A DNA stretch of 31,617 bases from JBELMB01 sp042088665 (GTDB taxonomy: Bacteria; Pseudomonadota; Alphaproteobacteria; Rhodobacterales; Rhodobacteraceae): assembly GCA_042088665.1 (NCBI GenBank), contig JBELMB010000048.1, positions 1 through 31,617 on the forward strand. The letters run 5' to 3'. Shown here piece after piece: positions 15,313 to 22,785 of the stretch (its first letter is position 1; each line of letters starts with the position of its first letter). The notes beneath the pieces are model-generated. The model saw only the letters and a program-made list of their open reading frames with translations, had not been told where the DNA came from and ran no database searches. The position numbers and the translations under genes were made by a program.

Positions 15313-16676
15313 CGCCGCGCCGGGGCCCCTTTCTTCTTCCGGGTCTTGCCCTTGCCGCGCAGTTGCGACTTCTGGATCAGACCCTCGTACTGGTGTGCTA
15401 GCAGATGGCTTTGCACCTGCTGAATGGTATCCATCGTCACACTCACGACAATCAACACCGATGTGCCACCAAAGTAAAAGGGAATGGCGAGCTGCGTGCG
15501 CAGGATTTCCGGCAACAGACACACCGCCGTCAGGTAGATCGAGCCAAGCACCAGCACGCGATTGACCACGTATTCGAGATATTCAGCGGTCTTTTTGCCC
15601 GGACGGACACCCGGAACGAAACCGTTCTGGTTCTTGAGGTTGTCGGCCACGTCATCCGGTTTGAACGACACGTTGAACGTGTAGAAATACGCGAAGAAGA
15701 CGATCATGCCGCCGAAGAACAGCAGGTAGAGCGGCTGACCCGGGCCAAAGTAGGCAAGGACGGTCGACATCACAGGGCCGGTGTCCTGACCGCCTGAGAA
15801 GGTCGAGATGGTGATCGGCAGCAACAGGAGCGACGAGGCAAAGATCGCGGGGATCACGCCAGCCGGGTTGACCTTCACCGGCAGGTGGGACTGCTGCGCC
15901 TCGGTCATCTTCATGCCCACCTGGCGGCGGGGATACTGGATCGTTATTTTTCGAAGCGCCCTCTCCATGAAGACCACAAAGGCAATCACGGCGACCACCA
16001 TCACCATCACACCGATGATCACGGCCGGGCTGATGGCGCCAGAGCGACCGGAGGCAAAGAACTGCGCCAGTGCGGCGGGCAGTTCGGCGATGATGCCGAC
16101 GAAAATGATCAGCGAGATGCCGTTGCCGACGCCGCGCGCGGTGATCTGTTCACCCAGCCACATCAGGAACATCGTGCCGCCGACAAGGGTGATCACGCAG
16201 GACGCGCGGAAGAACCAGCCCGGATCGGTCACAAGCTCGCCCCCTTCGAGGCTGACAGCCAGACCGTAGGCCTGCAGCGTGGCCAGAGCCACGGTGCCGT
16301 AACGGGTGTACTGGTTGATCTTCTTGCGGCCCTGTTCGCCCTCTTTCTTGAGCTGCTCCAGCGCCGGCACCATGGCCGTCAGAAGCTGCACCATGATCGA
16401 GGCGGAGATGTAGGGCATGATCCCCAGCGCAAAGATCCCCATGCGGCCCAACGCGCCCCCGGTGAACATCGACACGATGCCCGCGACACCCTGGCTGGCC
16501 TGCTCCACGAATTCTTGCAGCGCGGCGCCGTCAATGCCCGGCACCGGGATAAAGGTGCCAAGGCGGTAGACGATCAACAGACCCAGGGTGAACAGGATGC
16601 GGTTGCGCAGGTCGGTGGCTTTGCCAAGCGCCGCCCAACTTGTGTTGGCGGCCATTTGCTCTGCTGCGGATACCAT
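15309..16676 (-). CDS. secY: Protein translocase subunit SecY
   Basis: This 455-residue inner-membrane protein forms the translocation channel with SecE and SecG. Family motifs include LVIYRLGTFIPVPGID in the first helix, MFTGGALGRMGIFALGIMPYI for the plug region, and KNQNGFVPGVRPGKKT in the cytoplasmic C5 loop; about ten hydrophobic segments are visible. The tail is basic (GKGKTRKKKGAPARR). It follows rplO after a 124-base spacer with a strong hairpin and overlaps adk by four bases. An AGAGGGGA ribosome binding site precedes the ATG. Confidence 0.99.
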   Translation of the reverse strand: MVSAAEQMAANTSWAALGKATDLRNRILFTLGLLIVYRLGTFIPVPGIDGAALQEFVEQASQGVAGIVSMFTGGALGRMGIFALGIMPYISASIMVQLLTAMVPALEQLKKEGEQGRKKINQYTRYGTVALATLQAYGLAVSLEGGELVTDPGWFFRASCVITLVGGTMFLMWLGEQITARGVGNGISLIIFVGIIAELPAALAQFFASGRSGAISPAVIIGVMVMVVAVIAFVVFMERALRKITIQYPRRQVGMKMTEAQQSHLPVKVNPAGVIPAIFASSLLLLPITISTFSGGQDTGPVMSTVLAYFGPGQPLYLLFFGGMIVFFAYFYTFNVSFKPDDVADNLKNQNGFVPGVRPGKKTAEYLEYVVNRVLVLGSIYLTAVCLLPEILRTQLAIPFYFGGTSVLIVVSVTMDTIQQVQSHLLAHQYEGLIQKSQLRGKGKTRKKKGAPARR

Positions 16677-16697
16677 GCGGTCCCCTCTTGTGATGAA

Positions 16698-16731
16698 ACG
16701 CCGCCCAAACGGGTTTTCCGTCGGGCGGCGT
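16698..16731. other. Hairpin in the rplO-secY spacer
   Basis: A perfect 9-bp GC-rich stem (ACGCCGCCC at 16698-16706, GGGCGGCGT at 16723-16731) encloses a further 4-bp inner stem (ACGG/CCGT). It lies 21 bases upstream of the secY ATG and just ahead of its ribosome binding site. Only three T residues follow on the minus strand, so it is unlikely to be a full terminator; attenuation or transcript processing between rplO and secY is possible. Confidence 0.6.
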
Positions 16732-16800
16732 CAATGGAAAACTGCGTAAGATGTAAGCGGCGGTCGCGCCGCCCACAAGTCACCATTGCGCCGAGAAGTG

Positions 16801-17259
16801 TTACTCTGCGGCAACCTTGAGCGAACCACCGGCTTTTTCGACCACGTCAATGGCCGCCTTGGACGCCCCGGTGGCCACGATGGTCAGCGCGCCGGTGATC
16901 TCACCCTTGGCGAGAACACGGACACCGTCCAGCTTGCGGCGCACCAGACCGGAGGTGACCAATGTCTCCTCGGTGATGTTGCCCGCTTCAAGCTTGCCTG
17001 CGTCGACAAACTTCTGGATCAGGCCAAGGTTCACCACGGCAAAGCTCTTGCGGTTGGGCTTGTTGAAGCCACGCTTGGGCAGACGCTGGTAGAGCGGCAT
17101 CTGGCCGCCCTCGTAGCCACCGATGGCCACACCCGAACGGGATTTCTGACCCTTGATACCACGGCCACCCATCTTGCCCTTGCCGGAGCCGGGGCCGCGA
17201 CCGATGCGCTTTTTCTTGCGTGTTGCACCTGGATTGTCGTGCAGTTCATTGAGTTTCAT
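16801..17259 (-). CDS. rplO: 50S ribosomal protein L15
   Basis: This 152-residue protein begins MKLNELHDNPGATRKKKRIG and has the glycine/lysine-rich segment GRGPGSGKGKMGGRGIKGQK plus EGGQMPLYQRLPKRGF, both diagnostic for L15. It normally follows rpmD directly. Here it heads its own block, because about 4.2 kb of accessory DNA separates it from rpmD. A strong ribosome binding site (AAAGGAGAAG) precedes the ATG at 17259, and a candidate promoter lies about 95 bases upstream. The 37 codons upstream in frame are non-coding. Confidence 0.99.
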   Translation of the reverse strand: MKLNELHDNPGATRKKKRIGRGPGSGKGKMGGRGIKGQKSRSGVAIGGYEGGQMPLYQRLPKRGFNKPNRKSFAVVNLGLIQKFVDAGKLEAGNITEETLVTSGLVRRKLDGVRVLAKGEITGALTIVATGASKAAIDVVEKAGGSLKVAAE

Positions 17260-17354
17260 GTCGCTTCTCCTTTGCCGGAAACGCCCCCGAAGCGAATTGG
17301 GCGCACACGGCATTTTTTGCTTGTTGTGAGTCGGGCCCATCGGACCACCGGGCG

Positions 17355-17383
17355 CGTATAGCGGCGGCACGATGTTGAAGCAA
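17355..17383 (-). promoter_or_regulatory. Candidate promoter for rplO-secY-adk
   Basis: On the minus strand TTGCTT (17378-17383) and TATACG (17355-17360) are separated by exactly 17 bases. Their position upstream of rplO suits a block that has lost its upstream neighbour. The candidate promoter before rpmC has a very similar form (TTGC at -35, TAT-CG at -10, same spacer). Confidence 0.5.
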
Positions 17384-17695
17384 GAGATACCGGCACCCCG
17401 CCGCGTTCCCTCAGCGGTGACGGGCGTTTCGACCCTGCGGTCTGAGCGATTTTTGCCAACCGCAGGCGCGGTTTATCCACCTCAAAAGAGCCTGTCTTTT
17501 GTGCATTTCTCATGGCGCTGCAGAAAATCCGACGCGACCACGATACCGTGTGAAACTCGGTCGCATTTTGTCACGGACAGGTCACGAAAAACCGGTCATG
17601 GGTCGTCTTCAAGACCAAGTGATTCTCTACACCAACATACAGCTCCCCGCGCCTTTTTCCTGAGGCAGATCTGCGGTGGGCCCACAGGATTAACC
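17384..17695. other. Intergenic region between the rplO promoter and the membrane protein gene
   Basis: Together with the rplO leader this makes a 436-base gap (17260-17695) between divergent genes. It should contain the promoter of the plus-strand membrane protein gene, but I found no convincing hexamers. Two small elements are visible: a CCGC-AGGC-GCGG hairpin near 17460-17471, and GTCACG repeated at 17570 and 17581, one helical turn apart. No gene is supported; the plus-strand frame is open throughout but lacks a start signal before 17696. Confidence 0.5.
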
Positions 17696-18376
17696 ATGAC
17701 GGATTTAGATGGCTCTTTGCTGTTTGGGGTGACTTCCGCCGTTTTGGGCAGCTGCGCCTTTCTTCTCTATATCAATGACATGCTGCGCAGTGGGGCACGG
17801 CCGCTGCGCTCGACATGGTTGATCTGGTCGGTGCTGTCCTGCATGGCATTCTTTTCCAACGTGAACGAAGGGGCGACAGATTCCCTGTTGTTCCTCGGCG
17901 TGCAAACCGGGTTCACGACACTGATCTTCCTGTTGTCCCTGACCTTTGGCATGGGCAGCCTGTTCCGCCGCGGTGATGCACATGTGCTGGCGCTTGCCGC
18001 GATGGGAATCGCTTTGTGGTGGATGACGGACAATGCTCTGTTTGCGCTGGCGATTTCCATTGCCGTCAGCGCGCTTGGCGGAGCTGTGACGCTGATAAAG
18101 ACTTATTTTGCCCCCGGGACCGAAAGCACGCGATGCTGGATGCTCTCGGCTCTGTCCTCTGCCTTCGGGCTTCTCGCCGTGGGCGGATGGGACCCGGTGC
18201 TGATGGCCTATCCCGCCTACCTGCTCACGCTTTATGGGGGGATCGTCCTCGCCATCGTGCTGGGCCAACGCCGCCTTGCACGGGAAGAGCAAGAAGACAG
18301 CGTACCGCTGCTGCTTTGTCCCAATCAAAGAACAGATCTTCCGCCCCGGGCGCCGCGCCTTCCCCGATTGATCTGA
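17696..18376 (+). CDS. Predicted multi-pass membrane protein of unknown function
   Basis: This 226-residue protein is strongly hydrophobic, with about seven predicted membrane segments, for example residues 6-24 (LLFGVTSAVLGSCAFLLYI), SLLFLGVQTGFTTLIFLLSL and VLMAYPAYLLTLYGGIVLAIVL, and a cytoplasmic-type basic tail. I do not recognise a family. The ATG at 17696 follows an AGGA ribosome binding site at good spacing; the open frame further upstream is not supported. It is divergent from rplO and convergent with the P450 pair, only two bases separating its stop from the P450 stop. Confidence 0.8.
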   Translation: MTDLDGSLLFGVTSAVLGSCAFLLYINDMLRSGARPLRSTWLIWSVLSCMAFFSNVNEGATDSLLFLGVQTGFTTLIFLLSLTFGMGSLFRRGDAHVLALAAMGIALWWMTDNALFALAISIAVSALGGAVTLIKTYFAPGTESTRCWMLSALSSAFGLLAVGGWDPVLMAYPAYLLTLYGGIVLAIVLGQRRLAREEQEDSVPLLLCPNQRTDLPPRAPRLPRLI

Positions 18377-18378
18377 TC

Positions 18379-19533
18379 CTAGGCCACGCACCGCACGGGC
18401 ATGGCCAACGGCCCGCGAAAGGCCCAGCCTGCATAGGGCACGGGCCCCTCCAGCGTGATCTTGCCGAAGCGCTGGAAAAGACGGGGCAAGGCCACCTCGG
18501 CGATCAGGCAACGCGCGGCGGCGGCCCCGGCGCAGAAATGCGGACCGGCGCCAAAGGCGAGGCTGGACCTTGTATCGCGCGTGACGTCAAACGTTTCCGG
18601 GCTGTCAAAGACGGCCGGGTCGCGATTGCCGATGCCGAACATCAAAAAGACCCGGTCCCCGGGCTCAAATCGCACGGCGTCGACCTTATCGTGGCGGGCC
18701 ACTTCGCGCGGGGTCATGCCGATAGGGGCGATCCAGCGGGCGTATTCCTCGAACACCGATTGCCAGGGGATCTCACCCGACAAGACCTGCGCCAATTGAT
18801 CCGGATGGCTCAGCAATGCCCAGGCGCAGCCCGCAATCGCATCGCGCGGCTCGTTCTGACCGCCGGAAATCGCCAGCTTGATATTTGCACGCAGACTGTC
18901 CATCGGCAGGCCGACACGCAACTGCGCCTCGATCAGGGACATGGGTGGCGGGTCCGCATGGGCTGCATCGATGGCCGCGTCGATCTGCGCAGTGGCTTGG
19001 TGGCAGCGCGCCTCGACATCCGGATCCCCAATGTAGTTCGAGATGCCATCGATCATCGCCTGACTGACGCGGTCCATGTCCCGCCAATCCAGCGCATACA
19101 GCCCGGTGATCACGCGCAGCGCCTCGCCCGAAACGCGCATGGCATAATCCCGCACAAGATCGCCGCCCCCGGCATCCTGCAGATCATCAAGCGTCGCCTC
19201 TGTGGCGGCTTCGAACTGTGCACGCCAATGTCGTGCGACGGTCTTTGGCGAATAGGACGGGAAACAGGCGCGCCGTTCTGCCAGATGCGCCGCACCATCC
19301 TTGCGCATCATGTTCTCACCCATCAGGCGCGTCATGAGACCGTTCGGCTGGCGCGACGAAAACGTCTCGATCCGTTTCTCCTGTTCAAAGATCACGTCGC
19401 GCCGCGTGATCAGCGTGGCCCCCAGTTCGGGCACAAAGGCGATTGGGGTCCGTGCCTGCATTGCGGCCAGTTGTGGATAGGGGTCCGCCTGAAGCGCCTT
19501 CAGGTCCAGCGAGACATGGGGCGCATCGCTCAT
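18379..19533 (-). CDS. Cytochrome P450 (second gene of pair, atypical I-helix)
   Basis: This 384-residue P450 has the heme-ligand loop FGAGPHFCAG with Cys334 and the ExxR motif at Glu263-Arg266 (EEYAR). The I-helix reads AISGGQNEPRDAIAG (221-235): the usual acid-threonine pair of AGxDT/AGxET is missing and Asn-Glu-Pro stands there. This suggests altered oxygen activation or a different proton path. The ATG at 19533 overlaps the stop of the upstream P450 by four bases, so the two are translationally coupled. No ferredoxin or reductase gene is adjacent. The substrate is unknown. Confidence 0.93.
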   Translation of the reverse strand: MSDAPHVSLDLKALQADPYPQLAAMQARTPIAFVPELGATLITRRDVIFEQEKRIETFSSRQPNGLMTRLMGENMMRKDGAAHLAERRACFPSYSPKTVARHWRAQFEAATEATLDDLQDAGGGDLVRDYAMRVSGEALRVITGLYALDWRDMDRVSQAMIDGISNYIGDPDVEARCHQATAQIDAAIDAAHADPPPMSLIEAQLRVGLPMDSLRANIKLAISGGQNEPRDAIAGCAWALLSHPDQLAQVLSGEIPWQSVFEEYARWIAPIGMTPREVARHDKVDAVRFEPGDRVFLMFGIGNRDPAVFDSPETFDVTRDTRSSLAFGAGPHFCAGAAAARCLIAEVALPRLFQRFGKITLEGPVPYAGWAFRGPLAMPVRCVA

Positions 19534-20738
19534 GACACCGCGACCGGCAGATGCGTGCACCCCCGGAACCGAGCCAGAGGCACCCGTTGGAGCGGCCCGG
19601 TCGCCCGCAATTTCGGAAATCGCTGCACGAACCGCCCGATGGCGATGCGCCCCTCGATCCGCGCCAGCGTCGCCCCCAGACAGACGTGAATGCCGGTGAT
19701 AAAGGCGATATGGCGGTTGGGTTTGCGCGCGATGTCAAAACGATCAGGATCGGGAAAGACCTCCGGATCACGGTTTGCCGCAGCAATCGAGGTGTGAATA
19801 TAGGTGCCACTAGGCAGCACGTCCTGGCTGAGGGCGATGTCCTCGCCCGCAAGGCGGTTGCCGATTTGCAGCGGGCTTTCAAAGCGCAGGCTTTCCTCGA
19901 CCGCTCCGTCGATCAGCCCGGGATCCGCGCGCAGCTGCGCCAGCGCCTGCGGATGGTCCAGCAGCAGGCCGATTGTGTTGCCCACCAGACTGGTGGTGGT
20001 CTCATGGCCGGCGTTCAGCAAAAAGATGCAGTTCTGCACCAGCTCTTCCTGCGTCAACCGCCGTCCATCGTGTTCGCCAAAGACCAGCGACTCCAGCACT
20101 TCGCCTTGGGCGGCACCGTCTGGATTGGCGCGGCGAAAATCGATCAGGTCGCTCAGGATTGCACCAAACTCGGCCACGGCGGCATTGCCTGCGGCCAGCC
20201 GCTCTGGCGAGACCACCGGGTCGAGCGCCCCCAGAATCGCGAGGCTGTAGCCGCGCAACTGCGCGCGATGGCTCTCCGGGATGCCCAACATATGAGAGAT
20301 GATTTCGGTCGGGAGGACCTTGGCAAATCCGTCGATCAGATCCAGTTCTCCGGCCTCTTCGACGCGGTCCAGCAATCTTTCGACGATCTGGGCGATCAGC
20401 GGCTCGAACTCCGCCAGTTTGCGCGGGGTAAAGGCCTGCGCGATCAACTTGCGCACCACCGTGTGATACGGTGGATCGTTGAAGATCAGCGAGGTCGTGT
20501 GGTGCGTGTATAGCGGACAGCGTCCGAATTTTTCGCCAAAGGCCTCCTTCTTGTCGGATCGCATGGCGCGGCTTTGGTAGACCTTCAGACAGTCATCGTA
20601 GCGCGTCAGGTAAACGGATCCGTCGGCGTTCCAATGGATCGGCGCCTCGCGCCGGAGCGCATGCAAGGTGGCATGCGGGTTCTCGATGAACGCCGTGTCG
20701 ATGGTGTTCAGATCGAACCCCGAAACATCAAGAGCCAT
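19530..20738 (-). CDS. Cytochrome P450 (first gene of pair, canonical motifs)
   Basis: This 402-residue bacterial class I P450 has a regular I-helix AGHETTTS (243-250), ExxR at Glu282-Arg285 (EESLR), the AANRDPEVFPDPDRFD meander and the heme-binding FITGIHVCLG with Cys353. Such soluble P450s take electrons from a ferredoxin; none is encoded nearby. The ATG at 20738 follows a strong GGGAGGA ribosome binding site. The gene lies in the rpmD-rplO gap of the ribosomal operon, and a perfect CRP-type palindrome sits about 95 bases upstream of its start. Confidence 0.95.
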   Translation of the reverse strand: MALDVSGFDLNTIDTAFIENPHATLHALRREAPIHWNADGSVYLTRYDDCLKVYQSRAMRSDKKEAFGEKFGRCPLYTHHTTSLIFNDPPYHTVVRKLIAQAFTPRKLAEFEPLIAQIVERLLDRVEEAGELDLIDGFAKVLPTEIISHMLGIPESHRAQLRGYSLAILGALDPVVSPERLAAGNAAVAEFGAILSDLIDFRRANPDGAAQGEVLESLVFGEHDGRRLTQEELVQNCIFLLNAGHETTTSLVGNTIGLLLDHPQALAQLRADPGLIDGAVEESLRFESPLQIGNRLAGEDIALSQDVLPSGTYIHTSIAAANRDPEVFPDPDRFDIARKPNRHIAFITGIHVCLGATLARIEGRIAIGRFVQRFPKLRATGPLQRVPLARFRGCTHLPVAVS

Positions 20739-20831
20739 GACCAGTCCTCCCGGGTCCAGATTGCCCGCGGTCAGACTGCACGCGACAGGCCCGGCAAGCA
20801 AGCGGTCGGCGTCGCATCCCATGGCAGACAC

Positions 20832-20849
20832 CTGTGACCGCGTTCACAG
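20832..20849. promoter_or_regulatory. CRP/FNR-family operator-like palindrome
   Basis: The 18-base sequence CTGTGA-N6-TCACAG contains TGTGA (20833-20837) and TCACA (20844-20848) with a 6-base spacer, identical in half-sites and spacing to the consensus of cAMP receptor protein sites. It lies midway between the divergent P450 gene (94 bases from its ATG) and the small membrane protein gene (89 bases from its ATG), so one regulator could control both. Confidence 0.6.
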
Positions 20850-20937
20850 ACCACCCGCCGCGACACGACTAGTTCAGTGGCACCCCCACGGCCTGCGATG
20901 GCCGCCAACCGCTGTTACCTCTGGACTGGACAAAACG

Positions 20938-21237
20938 ATGTTAGACCCATTCGAAGCGCTCATGTTCCTTGCTTTTTCGGTCAATTGGTACTGGTCGATC
21001 TGGAGGATGCTGGTAACGGGCAAAGCCGCTGGCAATAGGGCGATCTTCGTGGCGCTGGCCTGTATCGGCTACATGGCCGGGATCTCGTCCAAACTGCTGG
21101 ATTGGCAAACCACGGGAGAGTTGAGCCCTCTGGTCTACCTGTTCGCCTGGAACGTCCTTATGACCGCTGTCGACCTTGCGCTGGTGCTATGGCTGTCGCA
21201 TCGCCCGATGCAGTTGCGGCAAGGCCATCAGGCTTGA
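20938..21237 (+). CDS. Small predicted membrane protein of unknown function
   Basis: This 99-residue protein has three hydrophobic segments: LMFLAFSVNWYWSIW near the N-terminus, AIFVALACIGYMAGI in the middle and LVYLFAWNVLMTAVDLALVL towards the end. I do not recognise a family. The ATG at 20938 was chosen because the hydrophobic protein begins there; no clear ribosome binding site is seen, and the frame stays open upstream through the P450 start. It is divergent from the P450 pair, shares the intergenic CRP-like site, and converges on rpmD. Confidence 0.65.
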   Translation: MLDPFEALMFLAFSVNWYWSIWRMLVTGKAAGNRAIFVALACIGYMAGISSKLLDWQTTGELSPLVYLFAWNVLMTAVDLALVLWLSHRPMQLRQGHQA

Positions 21238-21356
21238 ACAAAGCTGCGGAACCCGTGGCGACGTGCGCGTTCCAATGGTCACAGGACGATTCGCTGGTCG
21301 GTTGCACCCTCCCGGCCGCCGCGTCGGGACCTGTACACAGCCGTCATTCGCGCCCC

Positions 21357-21393
21357 CAAACGAAAAGCGCCGCCTCGAATGAAGCGGCGCTTT
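21357..21393 (-). terminator. Intrinsic terminator after rpmD
   Basis: On the minus strand a stem of ten or more pairs (arms 21384-21393 and 21363-21373, core GCGCCGC/GCGGCGC, AAA/TTT flanks) is followed by TTTTCGTTT. It lies about 40 bases beyond the rpmD stop and ends the rpmC-to-rpmD block. The A-rich left flank could let it work in both directions, also for the small membrane protein gene. Confidence 0.88.
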
Positions 21394-21431
21394 CAAAATC
21401 TTTGTCAGGTCAAAACCGACCGAAACGGGCC

Positions 21432-21620
21432 TTAGCCCTTTTCTTCAACGATCTCGACCAGATGCGGGATCTTGCGGATCATGCCGCGGATTGAGGGCGT
21501 ATCCTCCAGTTCGCGCGTCCGGTGCATCTTGTTCAGACCCAGACCGATCAGGGTCTGGCGCTGGATTGCGGGGCGACGGATGGGCGAACCCACCTGCTTC
21601 ACAACAATGGTCTTGGCCAT
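21432..21620 (-). CDS. rpmD: 50S ribosomal protein L30
   Basis: This 62-residue protein has the L30 pattern MAKTIVVKQVGSPIRRP, RQTLIGLGLNKMHRTRELEDTPSIRGMI. The ATG at 21620 gives the regular start; three extra codons upstream in frame overlap the end of rpsE. Five bases separate it from rpsE. In most bacteria rplO follows at once; here the block stops in a terminator. Confidence 0.98.
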   Translation of the reverse strand: MAKTIVVKQVGSPIRRPAIQRQTLIGLGLNKMHRTRELEDTPSIRGMIRKIPHLVEIVEEKG

Positions 21621-21625
21621 CTGGA

Positions 21626-22234
21626 TCAAGCCTCCTCGGTCTCAGCCGCGGGCGCGGCTTCGTCGGTCTGGTTGGCGGTGCCGCCATCGCGCTTCGGCAG
21701 GATGTCAGCCACCTTCTTGCCACGACGCTGAGCCACCATGCGGGGACTCTGCTGCAGGGTCAGAGCGTCCAGCGTGGCGTGGATCATTGCGTAGGGGTTC
21801 TGCGACCCGGTCGATTTCGCGACCACGTCCTGAATGCCCAACATCTCGAACACGGCACGCATCGGACCACCGGCGATGATCCCGGTACCCGTCGGTGCCG
21901 TGCGCAGCGTCACCTTGCCAGCGCCGTGATGGCCCTTGACGTCATGGTGCAGCGTACGGCCTTCCTTCAGCGGCACGCGCATCAGCTTGCGCTTCGCCTG
22001 CTCGGTCGCCTTGCGAATCGCCTCGGGCACTTCCTTGGCCTTGCCCTTGCCGAAACCCACGCGGCCCTTCTGGTCGCCTACAACGACAAGCGCGGCAAAG
22101 CCGAAACGCTTACCACCCTTGACGGTCTTCGACACACGGTTGATCGCGACCAAGCGGTCGGCAAACTCGGGTGCCTGTTCTTCGCGATCCCGGCGGCCGC
22201 GGCCACCTCCGCGATTGTTGTCACGTTCTGCCAT
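21626..22234 (-). CDS. rpsE: 30S ribosomal protein S5
   Basis: This 202-residue protein has the double-stranded RNA-binding S5 domain (ADRLVAINRVSKTVKGG, GFGKGKAKEVPEAIRKA) and the C-terminal S5 domain (GTGIIAGGPMRAVFEMLGI, STGSQNPYAMIHATLDAL). An arginine/glycine-rich start (NNRGGGRGRRDRE) and an alanine/glutamate tail flank the core. S5 contributes to decoding accuracy and mRNA helicase activity at the small-subunit entry. A 180-base spacer full of hairpins separates it from rplR; AAGGAA serves as ribosome binding site. Confidence 0.99.
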   Translation of the reverse strand: MAERDNNRGGGRGRRDREEQAPEFADRLVAINRVSKTVKGGKRFGFAALVVVGDQKGRVGFGKGKAKEVPEAIRKATEQAKRKLMRVPLKEGRTLHHDVKGHHGAGKVTLRTAPTGTGIIAGGPMRAVFEMLGIQDVVAKSTGSQNPYAMIHATLDALTLQQSPRMVAQRRGKKVADILPKRDGGTANQTDEAAPAAETEEA

Positions 22235-22257
22235 ACTTGGCGTTCCTTCGATTTACA

Positions 22258-22408
22258 GGCGCCACGCGCCGGTTGTCTCAATCGCAGTGGACGCAGACGT
22301 CCCTCGATCATCGAGGCGGCAACGGCGTGCCGCCTGCGCTGTCTTGTGTCGGGGACACGGACGATGCCGCCCGTACCCCCGGAGCGTTGCGCGGGGTTGA
22401 CCCCGCGC
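22258..22408. other. Cluster of six perfect hairpins in the rplR-rpsE spacer
   Basis: Six perfect inverted repeats are lined up in a 180-base spacer: 22258-22270 (5-bp stem), 22289-22302 (5 bp), 22302-22316 (6 bp), 22314-22335 (8 bp, AGGCGGCA/TGCCGCCT), 22346-22358 (5 bp) and 22389-22408 (8 bp, GCGCGGGG/CCCCGCGC). None has a T-run, so none is a standard terminator. The structures are seen; roles in transcript processing, stability or feedback regulation are possible. Neighbouring r-protein gene gaps in this block are mostly 4-14 bases, so this spacer is exceptional. Confidence 0.7.
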
Positions 22409-22414
22409 CCCACC

Positions 22415-22774
22415 TCAGATCTTCAGACCGCCCTCACGCGCGGCGTCGGCCAGAGCCTTCACCTTGCCGTGGAACAAGAAACCACCACGGTCGAAATAGG
22501 CCTCTTCGACACCGGCCGCCTTGGCGCGCTCGGCGATCGCCGAGCCCACCTTGGCCGCGGCCTCGAGGTTGTTCTTGCCGACCATGCCCAGTCCGGGCTC
22601 CATGGTCGACGCCGCAGCGAGCGTCTTGCCCGCCACATCGTCGATCACCTGAGCCGAGATATTCTTGTTCGAGCGGTGCACGCTCAGCCGCAGGCGGCCG
22701 GCGTTCACTTTGCGAAGCTTGTTCCGGACGCGCAGGCGGCGCTTCAGGAACAGTGTGCGTTTGCTGTTTGCCAT
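22415..22774 (-). CDS. rplR: 50S ribosomal protein L18
   Basis: This 119-residue protein has the L18 pattern: a basic start (MANSKRTLFLKRRLRVRNKL), LRLSVHRSNKNISAQVIDD and the C-terminal EEAYFDRGGFLFHGKVKALADAARE. L18 binds 5S rRNA together with L5. It follows rplF with an 11-base gap; downstream, a long structured spacer precedes rpsE. Confidence 0.99.
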   Translation of the reverse strand: MANSKRTLFLKRRLRVRNKLRKVNAGRLRLSVHRSNKNISAQVIDDVAGKTLAAASTMEPGLGMVGKNNLEAAAKVGSAIAERAKAAGVEEAYFDRGGFLFHGKVKALADAAREGGLKI

Positions 22775-22785
22775 CTGTCGCGTCC

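Noticed and set aside
16759..16773. GGCGG-TCGCG-CCGCC hairpin after rplO as terminator
   Set aside because: Only a 5-bp stem and no T-run; rplO and secY most likely remain on one transcript.
18016..19689. Plus-strand open frame of 557 codons across the first P450 region
   Set aside because: It is antisense to the downstream P450, which has complete heme, ExxR and other motifs. The translated product is rich in R, H, Q and has no family pattern.
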